Assembly (NCBI GenBank): GCA_963775935.1
Contig: CAVZKR010000005.1
Location: 62,001 to 126,000 of the forward strand
Length of the DNA stretch: 64,000 bases
Reading direction: 5' to 3'
Origin: JBBIPA01 sp963775935
GTDB lineage: Bacteria > Chloroflexota > Dehalococcoidia > GIF9 > UBA5629
Notes under the pieces: model-generated
What the model was told of the DNA's origin: nothing
Seen by the model: only the letters and a program-made list of their open reading frames with translations
Databases searched by the model: none
Shown here: piece after piece, positions 33,744-42,062 of the stretch
Layout of the letters: the number at the start of each line of letters is the position of its first letter
How positions within the stretch are numbered: the stretch's first letter is position 1
Made by a program: the position numbers and the translations under genes

Positions 33744-35450
33744 TTAAGGGATAGTTACCTTTCTTGGTTTGGATTTGCTGGTTTCATAAGGCCAGGCAAC
33801 CATACTGCCGTCCATGAATTTTACATTCTTAAATCCAGCACCGTCCAGTATCCTCTGTGCCTGATAAGCTCGTACGCTAGAACGGCACACTATGATAATC
33901 TCCTTATCACGTGGCAAATCATCTGTTTTCTCTCTCAATATATCCAATGGGATTAGCTTTGTTTGCCGAGCTTCAATATGGCTTTCTTTCCATTCTGCGG
34001 CAGACCGGACATCGAGCAGGATAAAATCATCATCTCTGTCCAATCTCGCTTTGACTTCAGCCGCTGTCACTGCTTTGGCTAATCCACTTTGCTTATTATG
34101 AACTATATTGACCGCATGGTGGACTGGGTCTATGGCACCATTATAGGGTGGAGCATAAGCCAGGTCCAGATTTGCCAGGTCGCTCACTGTAGCGCCAAAC
34201 GACAGCATAGTTACCAGCACATCTAAACGTTTGGCTATGTCACCTGGTCCAACCATTTGCCCACCTAAAACCTTGTTATTCTCCTTATCAACAATAAGCT
34301 TCAATAAGAACTGTTTAGAACCGGGATAATAAGTAGCGTGTTCATTGCCCAACACCAGGCTAGTTACTACTGAATAACTCGATGCCCTAGCTTCCTGCTC
34401 GGTAAGTCCCACCCTTCCCACATTAAAGTCGAACACCTTAGCAATACCAGTTCCCACAACTCCAGGAAAAATTTCATTGCCACCGGTGATATTGGTCCCG
34501 ATAACCCTACCATGTTTATTTGCAGTCGAGCCCAGGGGAACAAGCACTTTCTTACCAGTAATACGGTGAACGTTCTCCACGCAGTCACCGCCGGCATAGA
34601 TATCCGGGTCACTCGTTTGCAGGTATCCGTTGACTTCAATACCCCCTCGAACACCAGTGGCCAAACCGGCGTCCCGTGCAAGTTGAACATTGGGTCGAGT
34701 GCCGACAGCTAAAAGCACCATCTGGCTATCCAGTGTATCATTGTCCATAATAACTCCAGTTACTCTGCCCTGGTTACTACCCCGAAAGCCAGTTACCCGC
34801 TTGCCGCAGTGTAACCGTATCCCTTTACTGCGAAGATGTTTCTCAAGGTAGGCAGCCATTTCAAAATCCAGAAATGCCGGCATAATCCAATCCAGTGCTT
34901 CGATTATCTCCACCTTAACTCCAAGTTCAACAAAAGCTTCCGCCATTTCCAGACCTATAAAACCAGCGCCTATGATAGCGGCTTTCCTGATTTTATGGGC
35001 TTTGATATATCTCTTTATTGCCGCGGCATCTTTCAGGCGACTTAGCGTGAAAATGCCCTTTAGTTGTTTCCCTTCAATATCAGGCACAAACGGCATACTT
35101 CCAGTAGCTACAACTAATTTATCGTATTCAAGGCTGGAAGTTTGTCGGGTTTTCATATTGATAACTTCTACAGTATGTGCAACACGATTAATCTTCTGCG
35201 CCTTCGTTTTTAGAAGGACATCAATGTTCATCACGTTTTTAAAATAGTCAGGCCCCCGAACCAGCAGGCTACTCCGCTTTCTGATAACACCGGAAATGTA
35301 GTAGGGAAATCCGCACGTAGCCGCAGATATTTCTGTTCCCTGTTCAATAATAGTTATTTGGGCATATGGGTCGCATCTACGCGCTCTCGCAGCAGCTTTT
35401 GGCCCACAGGCTGTTCCACCAATAATCACTATTTTTTTATTTTTGTTCAT
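33744..35450 (-). CDS. CoA-disulfide reductase-like flavoprotein with C-terminal rhodanese domain
   Basis: A 568-aa fusion. The N-terminal FAD domain has IVIIGGTACGPKAAARARR, and ISAATCGFPYYISG carries the redox Cys of the CoADR/NADH oxidase group. A KAAIIGAGFIGLEMAEAF NAD(P)-binding loop and IYAGGDCVENVH FAD motif follow. Residues about 460-560 are a rhodanese with active-site CRSSVRAY. Such CoADR-rhodanese (CoADR-Rhd/Npsr-like) proteins reduce polysulfide or CoA-persulfide in anaerobes. It is convergent with the molybdoenzyme gene, so a sulfur role for both is only suggestive. Confidence 0.88.
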   Translation of the reverse strand: MNKNKKIVIIGGTACGPKAAARARRCDPYAQITIIEQGTEISAATCGFPYYISGVIRKRSSLLVRGPDYFKNVMNIDVLLKTKAQKINRVAHTVEVINMKTRQTSSLEYDKLVVATGSMPFVPDIEGKQLKGIFTLSRLKDAAAIKRYIKAHKIRKAAIIGAGFIGLEMAEAFVELGVKVEIIEALDWIMPAFLDFEMAAYLEKHLRSKGIRLHCGKRVTGFRGSNQGRVTGVIMDNDTLDSQMVLLAVGTRPNVQLARDAGLATGVRGGIEVNGYLQTSDPDIYAGGDCVENVHRITGKKVLVPLGSTANKHGRVIGTNITGGNEIFPGVVGTGIAKVFDFNVGRVGLTEQEARASSYSVVTSLVLGNEHATYYPGSKQFLLKLIVDKENNKVLGGQMVGPGDIAKRLDVLVTMLSFGATVSDLANLDLAYAPPYNGAIDPVHHAVNIVHNKQSGLAKAVTAAEVKARLDRDDDFILLDVRSAAEWKESHIEARQTKLIPLDILREKTDDLPRDKEIIIVCRSSVRAYQAQRILDGAGFKNVKFMDGSMVAWPYETSKSKPRKVTIP

Positions 35451-35600
35451 AGCTATACCTCCGGAAATAAATTATAGTGTAAATCCCACCACGGATTTTA
35501 CCTAAGCGCGATTTCTAGAAATGAAACCATATGTAGTGCTCAAATATCAAGTCCCGAATTCGCAGCTACTAAGCGTCTCTAAACAAGGGATTTATCCATA

Positions 35601-35629
35601 TTGACAATGACCACATACTTTATTACCAT
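35601..35629 (+). promoter_or_regulatory. Candidate promoter for the small lipoprotein gene
   Basis: A consensus TTGACA at 35601-35606 is followed after 17 bases by TACCAT, a four-of-six -10 match. The lipoprotein start lies about 50 bases downstream. Confidence 0.45.
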
Positions 35630-35681
35630 TAACTGCAGGCTGATACTATTCTACAATGAACATTAAGTTGGGAGGTGTTGA

Positions 35682-36044
35682 ATGGAAACCAAGTTTACAA
35701 TAACAGTGCTCGGTGTGTTTGTACAAATTTTTATTCTATGTATGATTGTCATCACCATTCCCAGCTGCGAGTCGCCGCTCAAGTTAGCTGACAATCAAAC
35801 TACTGGTTTTTTCAGTTCTAGCTCATGCTCCCGAAACTACGGACCTTCTAGTTGTGGCTCAACTTGTGGTTCATCTGAATGCGATAAGATAATTGTTCCC
35901 AGCATCGAACAACCTCCACCCGCGACGCAAGGCTCTCCACAAAAACCACCAGAGCTTATAGATGGAGACAAATTACCCAGCAGTACTACAGAGACTGGCG
36001 GAGCTGGTAGCAGTGGCGGTGGCGGCGGTCGAGGTGGCAGGTAA
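35682..36044 (+). CDS. Small cysteine- and glycine-rich lipoprotein
   Basis: A 120-aa protein. A signal peptide (TVLGVFVQIFILCMIVITIPSC) ends at a possible lipobox Cys29. A Ser/Cys-rich patch follows (SCSRNYGPSSCGSTCGSSEC) with four closely spaced cysteines, then a proline-rich linker and a glycine-rich C-terminus (GGAGSSGGGGGRGGR). It may be a surface-anchored, metal-binding or disulfide-linked peptide. I recognise no family. A GGGAGGTG site precedes the ATG. It is convergent with the pilin-like gene. Confidence 0.55.
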   Translation: METKFTITVLGVFVQIFILCMIVITIPSCESPLKLADNQTTGFFSSSSCSRNYGPSSCGSTCGSSECDKIIVPSIEQPPPATQGSPQKPPELIDGDKLPSSTTETGGAGSSGGGGGRGGR

Positions 36045-36053
36045 TTCGATACA

Positions 36054-36410
36054 CTAAGATAAAGATTCTAGTAACTCAGCACCGGTGGTACTGCTACATG
36101 GTGTCATATCTATTGGATTTCCAGCTATGGCATTTCGAACAGTGATTTTGATGTATTTAACTGTAAGATTATCACTACTCATCCCCATAACAGACCCAGA
36201 CAACTCAAGATTACTTTTTGCTTGCTGCAATCCTGCATAAACCGTTTCCTTCCCACATTCAGCGGAGAAAAGGCCAGCGCTCAATACGGCATAGGAAAAA
36301 ACCACCGCTACAGTGACAAATGCGATAAGGATAATGGCGGTTTCGAGTCTCGTCATACCTCGCTCGTCCTTATGCAGGTTTCTCATAGCTTTCATAAATT
36401 TGTTTATCAT
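36054..36410 (-). CDS. Archaellin/type IV pilin-like protein, apparently truncated
   Basis: About 118 aa from the ATG at 36410. The class III signal peptide is DERGMTRLETAIILIAFVTVAVV; cleavage after Gly in ERG would leave a hydrophobic helix starting MTRLETAIILIAF, close to archaeal flagellin N-termini. Such archaellin-like proteins are known in some Chloroflexota. Archaellins are usually 180 aa or more, and here the globular domain stops at about 80 residues (ELLESLS). It is possibly a truncated copy or a minor subunit. No archaellum motor gene (flaI/J) is in the window. Confidence 0.72.
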   Translation of the reverse strand: MINKFMKAMRNLHKDERGMTRLETAIILIAFVTVAVVFSYAVLSAGLFSAECGKETVYAGLQQAKSNLELSGSVMGMSSDNLTVKYIKITVRNAIAGNPIDMTPCSSTTGAELLESLS

Positions 36411-36837
36411 TTGTGTTCCCTCCATCCATTAATAAACCTTTGCTTTTTGTTCGCCTCGGCAAGTTAAATCAATTGACCATATTTTCCTGCCTCCCTATAT
36501 TTTCAAGACTAGCTGCCTCTAGGAACTATACAATCGTACGAATCTATCGGTGTAAATGACACATCATTAGTAATATCCTGTGAAGAAACCCTCAGCCTCA
36601 GGTACACAACAACAGCGACCCCTTCGTTGATGTACATGGAGAGCACACAGGAAGTGAGGGGAAGCATGTTATTTATCACTGGCGAGCGAGAATATGTAAA
36701 GTGCGCGAGATATATCAGATTGCACTTTAATGGGGCAACCTGAGTTTCTAGCTAACTATTGCAGTAATCAATAATGAGGGATTTTCTGTTATCCTGCGTA
36801 ACAGATGATGCCAATTGCGATAAAAACTGCACCTGTC
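36411..36837. other. Intergenic region of about 430 bases
   Basis: Upstream region of the pilin-like gene and downstream of the small membrane gene. The only open frame with a ribosome-site-like leader is a 25-codon stretch at 36667-36744, too short to support. No repeats or RNA signals seen. Confidence 0.4.
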
Positions 36838-37023
36838 CTATCTTCTACCTACTGCGGCCAGGGGCGCCACTGCCAGCCACAATGTTATGGTGATGAGCAT
36901 AGCCATAGGATAGTCTATATTTTCTAGTCCAACCTTCGGTGCGATGATTCCCCAGAGCAGCATAAAGATAAACGCGCTCAGAAAGAATCCCGGTATTGCC
37001 CCCAGTATTCGAAAGTATCCCAT
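36838..37023 (-). CDS. Small two-helix membrane protein
   Basis: A 61-aa protein with two hydrophobic helices (ILGAIPGFFLSAFIFMLLW and AMLITITLWLAVAPLAA) and a basic end (VGRR). A GGAGGCGG ribosome site precedes the start. It lies 50 bases after the MscL gene on the same strand, so the two may form a transcript. Function unknown. Confidence 0.6.
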   Translation of the reverse strand: MGYFRILGAIPGFFLSAFIFMLLWGIIAPKVGLENIDYPMAMLITITLWLAVAPLAAVGRR

Positions 37024-37072
37024 GATCTTCCGCCTCCTTAATTTTCTAGTGAAGTCTGTTGCTTTACATACG

Positions 37073-37507
37073 TTACGTTACTTTAAGTTCAGAGGTGCAA
37101 TGCGGGCAGCGAGTCGCCTTAAGAGGAATACTCGTGAAGCAGTAGGGACAATCTTTGGTATTAGGTGACGCCTCCTGTTTCTTTTTAAATCGGTTAAATA
37201 CACGAATTAAGAAGAACATGACCACAGCCACCAGTAGAAAATTGATAATGGTGTTAATGAACATACCATAGGCAACAGTAGCAGCGCCTGCCTTTTTCGC
37301 TTCTGCCAGCGATGTGTAATCACCACCTGATAAATTGACGTACAGGTTGGAGAAATCGACATTGCCCAGCAATACACCAATCGGTGGCATGATGATGTCA
37401 TTGACAATAGAACTGACAATGGCGCCAAAGGCAATACCGATAATAATACCGATTGCCATGTCGAGTACATTGCCGCGCATGATGAACTCTTTGAAGTCTT
37501 TGATCAT
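37073..37507 (-). CDS. mscL: Large-conductance mechanosensitive channel MscL with a C-terminal zinc ribbon
   Basis: A 144-aa protein. The N-terminal helix and TM1 are FIMRGNVLDMAIGIIIGIAFGAIVSSIVNDIIMPPIG, with the conserved pore glycines. TM2 is NTIINFLLVAVVMFFLIRVFNRFKKK. In place of the usual C-terminal helical bundle there is a zinc ribbon, CPYCFTSIPLKATRCPHC, near residues 122-139. MscL opens on membrane tension to release solutes during hypo-osmotic shock. The ribbon could stabilise the pentamer or sense metal/redox state. A GGAGGTA site precedes the start. Confidence 0.9.
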   Translation of the reverse strand: MIKDFKEFIMRGNVLDMAIGIIIGIAFGAIVSSIVNDIIMPPIGVLLGNVDFSNLYVNLSGGDYTSLAEAKKAGAATVAYGMFINTIINFLLVAVVMFFLIRVFNRFKKKQEASPNTKDCPYCFTSIPLKATRCPHCTSELKVT

Positions 37508-37853
37508 TACTACCTCCTCTCTTTATGCTCTTATTTCGAGTCATGGATTCACCCTATAATCCATGGTACTATCGCATATAATAGCACGACCGCTTTTGCT
37601 ATTCTAGGTCTTGACTCAAAAGCATTTCCTGCTTACAACGAGGGCTGCCTTTTTCAACCTTCATGCCGATAAGTGATATAGAGGAGGAGCATTACAATAA
37701 AATGTATCAAGCCCTTTAAGTATCAGTGCCTCAACTATTGAGATATGACTAAATTCTTTATAAATTCATTAAGGTATAGTTTTTATGAATTGGGTAATTA
37801 AGAAATGCTATAATAGCAACGCTGCAATTTTAAGCTGAAAGAGAGGTCCGTTT
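37508..37853. other. Intergenic region between divergent genes
   Basis: About 346 AT-rich bases between mscL (minus) and the hydrolase (plus). It contains the extended -10 promoter listed separately. Otherwise nothing recognised. Confidence 0.4.
37806..37814 (+). promoter_or_regulatory. Extended -10 promoter for the alpha/beta hydrolase
   Basis: TGCTATAAT is an exact extended -10 element (TGnTATAAT). A weak -35 region (GAATTG) lies upstream. Transcription would begin near 37821, about 33 bases before the start codon, which has GAGAGG as ribosome site. Confidence 0.55.
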
Positions 37854-38537
37854 ATGGCAACGTTCGTCTTAATTCACGGTGCGTTCAGTGGGGGCTGGAC
37901 CTGGTGCAAAGTAGTTCCGTTCCTGGAAAAAGCGGGGCATACAGTTATAGCACCTGATATGCCCGGTCATGGTAAAAATAAAATGACAGCCGTTCAAGAA
38001 ATTACCCTGCAGACATATGTAGACTGTGTTGCAGAGGTTCTGGATAAGCAATCTGAGCCAGTAATTCTTGTCGGACACAGTATGGGAGGTATGATCGTCT
38101 CGCAAACTGCAGAATACAGACCTGATAAAATCAAGAAGCTGGTATATGTATGCGCTTTTCTACTTAAAGATGGTGAATCTTTGCACTCGAGAGGAGGAGG
38201 GCATCATGACCCAATAAATGCGCCATACGAAAAGTTTAAAGAGCTTTTGTGTGGAGATTGTTCCGATGCGGATGCCAGGTGGATGAGAGCCCTCCTGGTG
38301 CCGCCAGCTGGGAAGCTTGCCGGTACAACAATACATATCACCAGCAAAAATTACGGGCGGATACCGAGGATTTATATCGAATGTTTGCGCGATAAAGCAA
38401 TTCTCCCACCGGCGCAGAAACAGATGTACACCGACACGCCGTGTGAACGAATTATTACTATGGATACCAGTCATATGCCACTTATATCGGCGCCCGAGGA
38501 GTTAGCGAAGAACCTACTATCAGTTTTACCCGTTTAA
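37854..38537 (+). CDS. Alpha/beta hydrolase
   Basis: A 227-aa hydrolase of the EstC/methylesterase type. HGAFSGGWTWCKV forms the oxyanion region, VGHSMGGMIVSQ holds the nucleophile Ser near 77, and the catalytic His is in DTSHMPLISAPEELAK near 208. Related enzymes cleave esters or lactones; plant homologues are salicylate methylesterases and hydroxynitrile lyases. It is followed by a TPP-dependent decarboxylase-like gene in the same orientation after 106 bases. Confidence 0.85.
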   Translation: MATFVLIHGAFSGGWTWCKVVPFLEKAGHTVIAPDMPGHGKNKMTAVQEITLQTYVDCVAEVLDKQSEPVILVGHSMGGMIVSQTAEYRPDKIKKLVYVCAFLLKDGESLHSRGGGHHDPINAPYEKFKELLCGDCSDADARWMRALLVPPAGKLAGTTIHITSKNYGRIPRIYIECLRDKAILPPAQKQMYTDTPCERIITMDTSHMPLISAPEELAKNLLSVLPV

Positions 38538-38643
38538 AAAACCTAACGGAAAACATAATCCTTTGATTATGAAGTAAGTAAAGAAGTCGAGAGCAGCTTG
38601 ACTTTAATATGGTCAGAGGCATGCTCTTGAGAAAGCAGGAGCC

Positions 38644-40347
38644 ATGGAACAGATAATCAATGTCTCGACAGGAGCAGAAGCATTATTAGAGTTATTTAGT
38701 GCTAATGGCGTCGACTATATTTTCCTGAATCCAGGAACCGATACCTATGATGTCCAAGAAGCCGTGGCTAAATATAAGGCATTGGGCAAGCGGACCCCGG
38801 AAGTAATACTCTGCCTCCACGAGTCGCTGGCCATGTCTGCGGCCCATGGATATTTCATGGTCACAGGCAAACCTCAAGTAGTTCTGGTGCACACAGACCT
38901 GGGTCTCCAGCAAGTGGGAGGAGCATTGCATAACGCACAGCGGGGACGAATAGGTGTGATTTTGTGTTCGGGGCGAGTTACTTCAAACAAACTCAATGAG
39001 ATTCAATGGCTCCAGGAGCAATATGATCAGGCCAGTACAGTACGTAGTTACGTTAAGTGGGAGTATGAGCTGCGAACCAATGAGAATATTCACCAGGTGA
39101 TACAACGAGCTTTTCAAGTTGCTTCCAGTGAGCCTTGCGGTCCCGTGTATCTTTCACTGCCTCAGGACTTGCTTGCACAAAAGATAACCAATGTGGTTAT
39201 CCCTCCAGTAGCCAAACATCCAGCAGTTACAGCGCCACAGGCTGATACTACGCTGCTGGCTGAACTGGCGACGACGTTAATTGAGGCTGACATGCCACTC
39301 ATAATCACCGGGTATTCAGGCAGACATCTCGACTCAGTGGCGTCATTAGTAGAATTAGCCGAACTAGTAGGCGCACGAGTCATTACTTCCCAAGTCAGGA
39401 TGAATTTCCCTACAACGCATCCTCTTTGTGGCGGTTTTGAGCCTAATCCATATCTGGAAAACGCAGATGTGATACTGGTAATTGATCGAGACGTACCGTA
39501 TGTCCCGATAAAGGTTAAACCTAAACCCGATACTAAAATTATTCATATCGATATAGATGTCTTGAGGCAGGACATGCCCTTATGGGGTTTTCCTGCTGAT
39601 GCGCTTATCCAGGCTGATTCAAATAAAGCACTACCTCTTCTTTGCCAGATGATTCGCCAGAAAATAACGCCTGCACAGCAGGCTCGTTGCCAGGCTCGAT
39701 CTCAACAGATCCAGAATGAACATGAGCAGATACGAGAAAATTGGTCTCATTTAGCTAAAGCCAAAGCTGTTCAGAAACCGATCTCTCCCGAATGGGTTTG
39801 CCATTGTATAAATGAGGCAATAGATGAAAACACCGTAGTTCTTGAGGAGACATTGACAAACCGGGCGGCATTTTTTCGGCAAATTCACCGTACCAAGCCC
39901 GGGACGTTTTTCAGAAGCAGTGGCGCCAATTTAGGATGGGGGATTCAGGCAGCACTGGGTACCAAACTCGCCCGCCCTGATAAAACAGTGGTAACCATCG
40001 TAGGTGATGGTGGTTTTGTTTTTGGTTGTCCTACCGCAACCCTATGGGCTGCCAGCACGTATCATATTCCTTTTCTCGCCATTATTCTCAACAATATGCA
40101 ATACCATGCTCCAAAACTCACTCTCCGTCAGGCATTAGGTGCTGAAAGTTTTTCTGAGAAGACCAATAAGTGGGTAGGTTTTGATATTAAACCACCACCG
40201 GATTATGCTGCAATCGCCCGAGCTTGCCATGCCTATGGGCAGACAGTGGAAGACCCCAAGGGCATCCAGCCAGCTATAAGAAACGCCCTTGAACAGGTAC
40301 GTAACGGGAAACCTGCTGTACTCGATGTTATATTGGAAAGCCCATGA
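38644..40347 (+). CDS. Thiamine-diphosphate-dependent enzyme (acetolactate synthase/decarboxylase-like)
   Basis: A 567-aa protein of the POX/AHAS group. The catalytic Glu is in CLHESLAMSAAHGYFMVTGKP near 59. The TPP-binding motif GDGGFVFGCPTATLWAAS ... LNN spans about 455-485. A central domain has Rossmann-like strands (ITGYSGRHLDSV). The family includes acetolactate synthase, benzoylformate decarboxylase and oxalyl-CoA decarboxylase; this variant lacks clear features of a specific enzyme. The divergent GntR gene immediately downstream may regulate it. Confidence 0.85.
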   Translation: MEQIINVSTGAEALLELFSANGVDYIFLNPGTDTYDVQEAVAKYKALGKRTPEVILCLHESLAMSAAHGYFMVTGKPQVVLVHTDLGLQQVGGALHNAQRGRIGVILCSGRVTSNKLNEIQWLQEQYDQASTVRSYVKWEYELRTNENIHQVIQRAFQVASSEPCGPVYLSLPQDLLAQKITNVVIPPVAKHPAVTAPQADTTLLAELATTLIEADMPLIITGYSGRHLDSVASLVELAELVGARVITSQVRMNFPTTHPLCGGFEPNPYLENADVILVIDRDVPYVPIKVKPKPDTKIIHIDIDVLRQDMPLWGFPADALIQADSNKALPLLCQMIRQKITPAQQARCQARSQQIQNEHEQIRENWSHLAKAKAVQKPISPEWVCHCINEAIDENTVVLEETLTNRAAFFRQIHRTKPGTFFRSSGANLGWGIQAALGTKLARPDKTVVTIVGDGGFVFGCPTATLWAASTYHIPFLAIILNNMQYHAPKLTLRQALGAESFSEKTNKWVGFDIKPPPDYAAIARACHAYGQTVEDPKGIQPAIRNALEQVRNGKPAVLDVILESP

Positions 40348-40374
40348 ACAAAGATGGGATAAACATATAGTGCG

Positions 40375-41115
40375 TTAGAGACGCTCATCCCTTTGATAAA
40401 CTTCAAGGTATTTCAAATGTGATAGCATCTTGGCCTCTGCCTCTTTAGTATTACCTTCCTTGAGTGAAGTAAAGATATCTCGATGGTCATCCACAACCTT
40501 GGTACAGAGCTCAATGTCAGGCGTGAAATAACTTTTCTTAAAATCAGAAATAAAGTCCAGTATATAATCCATGGTGAGTACAAATATCGGATTATGCGTT
40601 GCTTCCCCAATTAATCTATGGAATTCCAGGTTCTTTTCCCCAATAAAATGATAGTCTTTTAGCTGAATACCGGGCTTTGATTTCTCTATCTTCTCCTCAC
40701 AGGTGATAAGATTGTTTTCAAGGCTTGTAAGTTCACTGGCGGTCATTTGGGTTGAGGCAATTTTGACAATTGTCGGCTCAATAGTCAACCTAACTTCAGC
40801 AAGATGATGGGCTGAGAACTCCCTTCTCTTCAAGAAGGTATGAAGGGCTCTCTTCACGGAATCATTATTGATTTCTGTTACATATATTCCCCCACCCTTG
40901 CCTCTCTTTTTTTCTATCAAACCAGCGACCTCCAACCCTCTTAAAGCTTCCCGGATAGTCACAACACTCACATCGAACTGGTACGATAATTCCTTTTCTG
41001 TGGGCAGTTTCTCTCCAGGTTTTATGGTTCCTTTGACAATGATATTTGAGATACGGTTCTCAATCACATCTGTGGCTCGTTTTATTTTTAGCGATTTAAA
41101 TTCTATTTCTTTCAT
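40375..41115 (-). CDS. GntR-family (FCD/FadR subgroup) transcriptional regulator
   Basis: A 246-aa regulator. The winged helix spans about 15-80 (GTIKPGEKLPTEKELSYQFDVSVVTIREALRGLEVAGLIEKKRG). The C-terminal FCD domain carries the metal/ligand histidines (EFHRLIGEATHNP and VVDDHRDIFTSLKEGN). Such proteins usually repress catabolic genes and release DNA on binding an organic acid. It is convergent with the TPP enzyme gene. A candidate self-operator lies 21 bases upstream of its start. Confidence 0.88.
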   Translation of the reverse strand: MKEIEFKSLKIKRATDVIENRISNIIVKGTIKPGEKLPTEKELSYQFDVSVVTIREALRGLEVAGLIEKKRGKGGGIYVTEINNDSVKRALHTFLKRREFSAHHLAEVRLTIEPTIVKIASTQMTASELTSLENNLITCEEKIEKSKPGIQLKDYHFIGEKNLEFHRLIGEATHNPIFVLTMDYILDFISDFKKSYFTPDIELCTKVVDDHRDIFTSLKEGNTKEAEAKMLSHLKYLEVYQRDERL

Positions 41116-41135
41116 AGCTCGTCTATCTCCAAAGT

Positions 41136-41148
41136 ATAGAAAGTCTAT
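41136..41148 (-). promoter_or_regulatory. Candidate GntR operator
   Basis: ATAGA-AAG-TCTAT is an inverted repeat with a 3-base spacer, 21 bases upstream of the GntR start. GntR proteins often bind such short dyads near their own gene. Only position and symmetry support the call. Confidence 0.3.
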
Positions 41149-41251
41149 CGATGCGTGTTCTTACTTCTACGCTTTCCGTCGCTTCCTTAAAATGTATTCT
41201 CACTATAGCACATTTTATGCGATAAATAAATGTAACCTTACCTTATATTAC

Positions 41252-41280
41252 TTGACATTAGGTTTTATGATTAATATAAT
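41252..41280 (+). promoter_or_regulatory. Perfect consensus sigma-70 promoter
   Basis: TTGACA at 41252-41257, a 17-base spacer, and TATAAT at 41275-41280 match the sigma-70 consensus at all 12 positions. Transcription would start near 41287, downstream of two in-frame ATG codons that overlap the -10. It could drive the small glycine-rich gene, the eCIS regulator at 42063, or a non-coding transcript. Confidence 0.75.
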
Positions 41281-41635
41281 GAATATCTGCATTGACTGTG
41301 GAATGGGAGGATTGGGTGGTGTCGGCGGTGGAGGCGCTACCGGCCTGGAGAACTTCGTACATTTTGACCCGTATGATAAGACATCCACAGAGGGAGCATA
41401 TGACTATTTCGATGCAGCTGCCAAATTTGCAGCGGACAGAAAGTGGCCACCAGGAATAGAGAGATTGAATAGCCTTTGCCGAGGATCTGATGGAAAAGAA
41501 ACCCCTCAGGAAATACGAGAGCAAGCTCTCTCCAAAAGTCGACAATCGGCAGCGTTCCGTTACCAACAAAAAATCAGAGAGGCCTTTAATCCCAATGACC
41601 TGGGCGACGCCTATTACCTGACATTGAATAAGTAG
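41267..41635 (+). CDS. Small glycine-rich hypothetical protein
   Basis: A frame of up to 123 codons beginning MINIMNICIDCGMGG. The N-terminus is glycine-rich (GLGGVGGGGATG) and the rest is charged and helical (YDYFDAAAKFAADR, QEIREQALSKSRQSAAFRYQQKIREAF). If the consensus promoter at 41252-41280 is used, the ATGs at 41267 and 41279 would not be in the mRNA; the first usable ATG is at 41303. No family is recognised. It is the gene nearest the eCIS cluster, but a connection is unproven. Confidence 0.45.
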   Translation: MINIMNICIDCGMGGLGGVGGGGATGLENFVHFDPYDKTSTEGAYDYFDAAAKFAADRKWPPGIERLNSLCRGSDGKETPQEIREQALSKSRQSAAFRYQQKIREAFNPNDLGDAYYLTLNK

Positions 41636-42062
41636 CTATAACGATAAACGAGATAATAAGGCTTCATTAAATTCTGAACTTCCACTAGCCTAAAACCAGG
41701 TTCGTCCTGGCAGACCAAACATGCCAACAGCCTTATAAATGTCCAACAAAACCTGATTTCTGTCATTTTCTGCCTGTTATCGGTATCGTTTCCTTTGGTG
41801 GACTAAGATGAGATTGTACTGCCGACCTCTTAAATAAGGTTTTCCATTATTTCCTTCAAAAAAAGACAAATTATTTTAAAAATATATCGAAAAAACGGTA
41901 GACAGTCGGTTGATTTAATAGTAAACTTGGTATGTCTATTTTCAATTCTTAAGTTGGGATGCGGGATGTGGATGTTATTTTCTGTATAAGATACTAAGCC
42001 TATTTGCCTTATTCGTAAAGCTTTCCCTTATGTAAGCTGAGTGTGCCTTTGGAGGAAGCAGA
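41636..42062. other. Intergenic region upstream of the eCIS cluster
   Basis: About 430 bases with no supported gene. A CCAGG/CCTGG hairpin lies near 41697. A TAGACA at 41901 and a TAAACT 17 bases later form a weak promoter candidate for the regulator. An AT-rich run spans 41865-41890. Otherwise nothing distinctive. Confidence 0.4.

Noticed and set aside
40868..41266. N-terminal extension of the small gene ending at 41635
   Set aside because: The extension runs antisense through the GntR gene; only the part after the consensus promoter can be its own gene.
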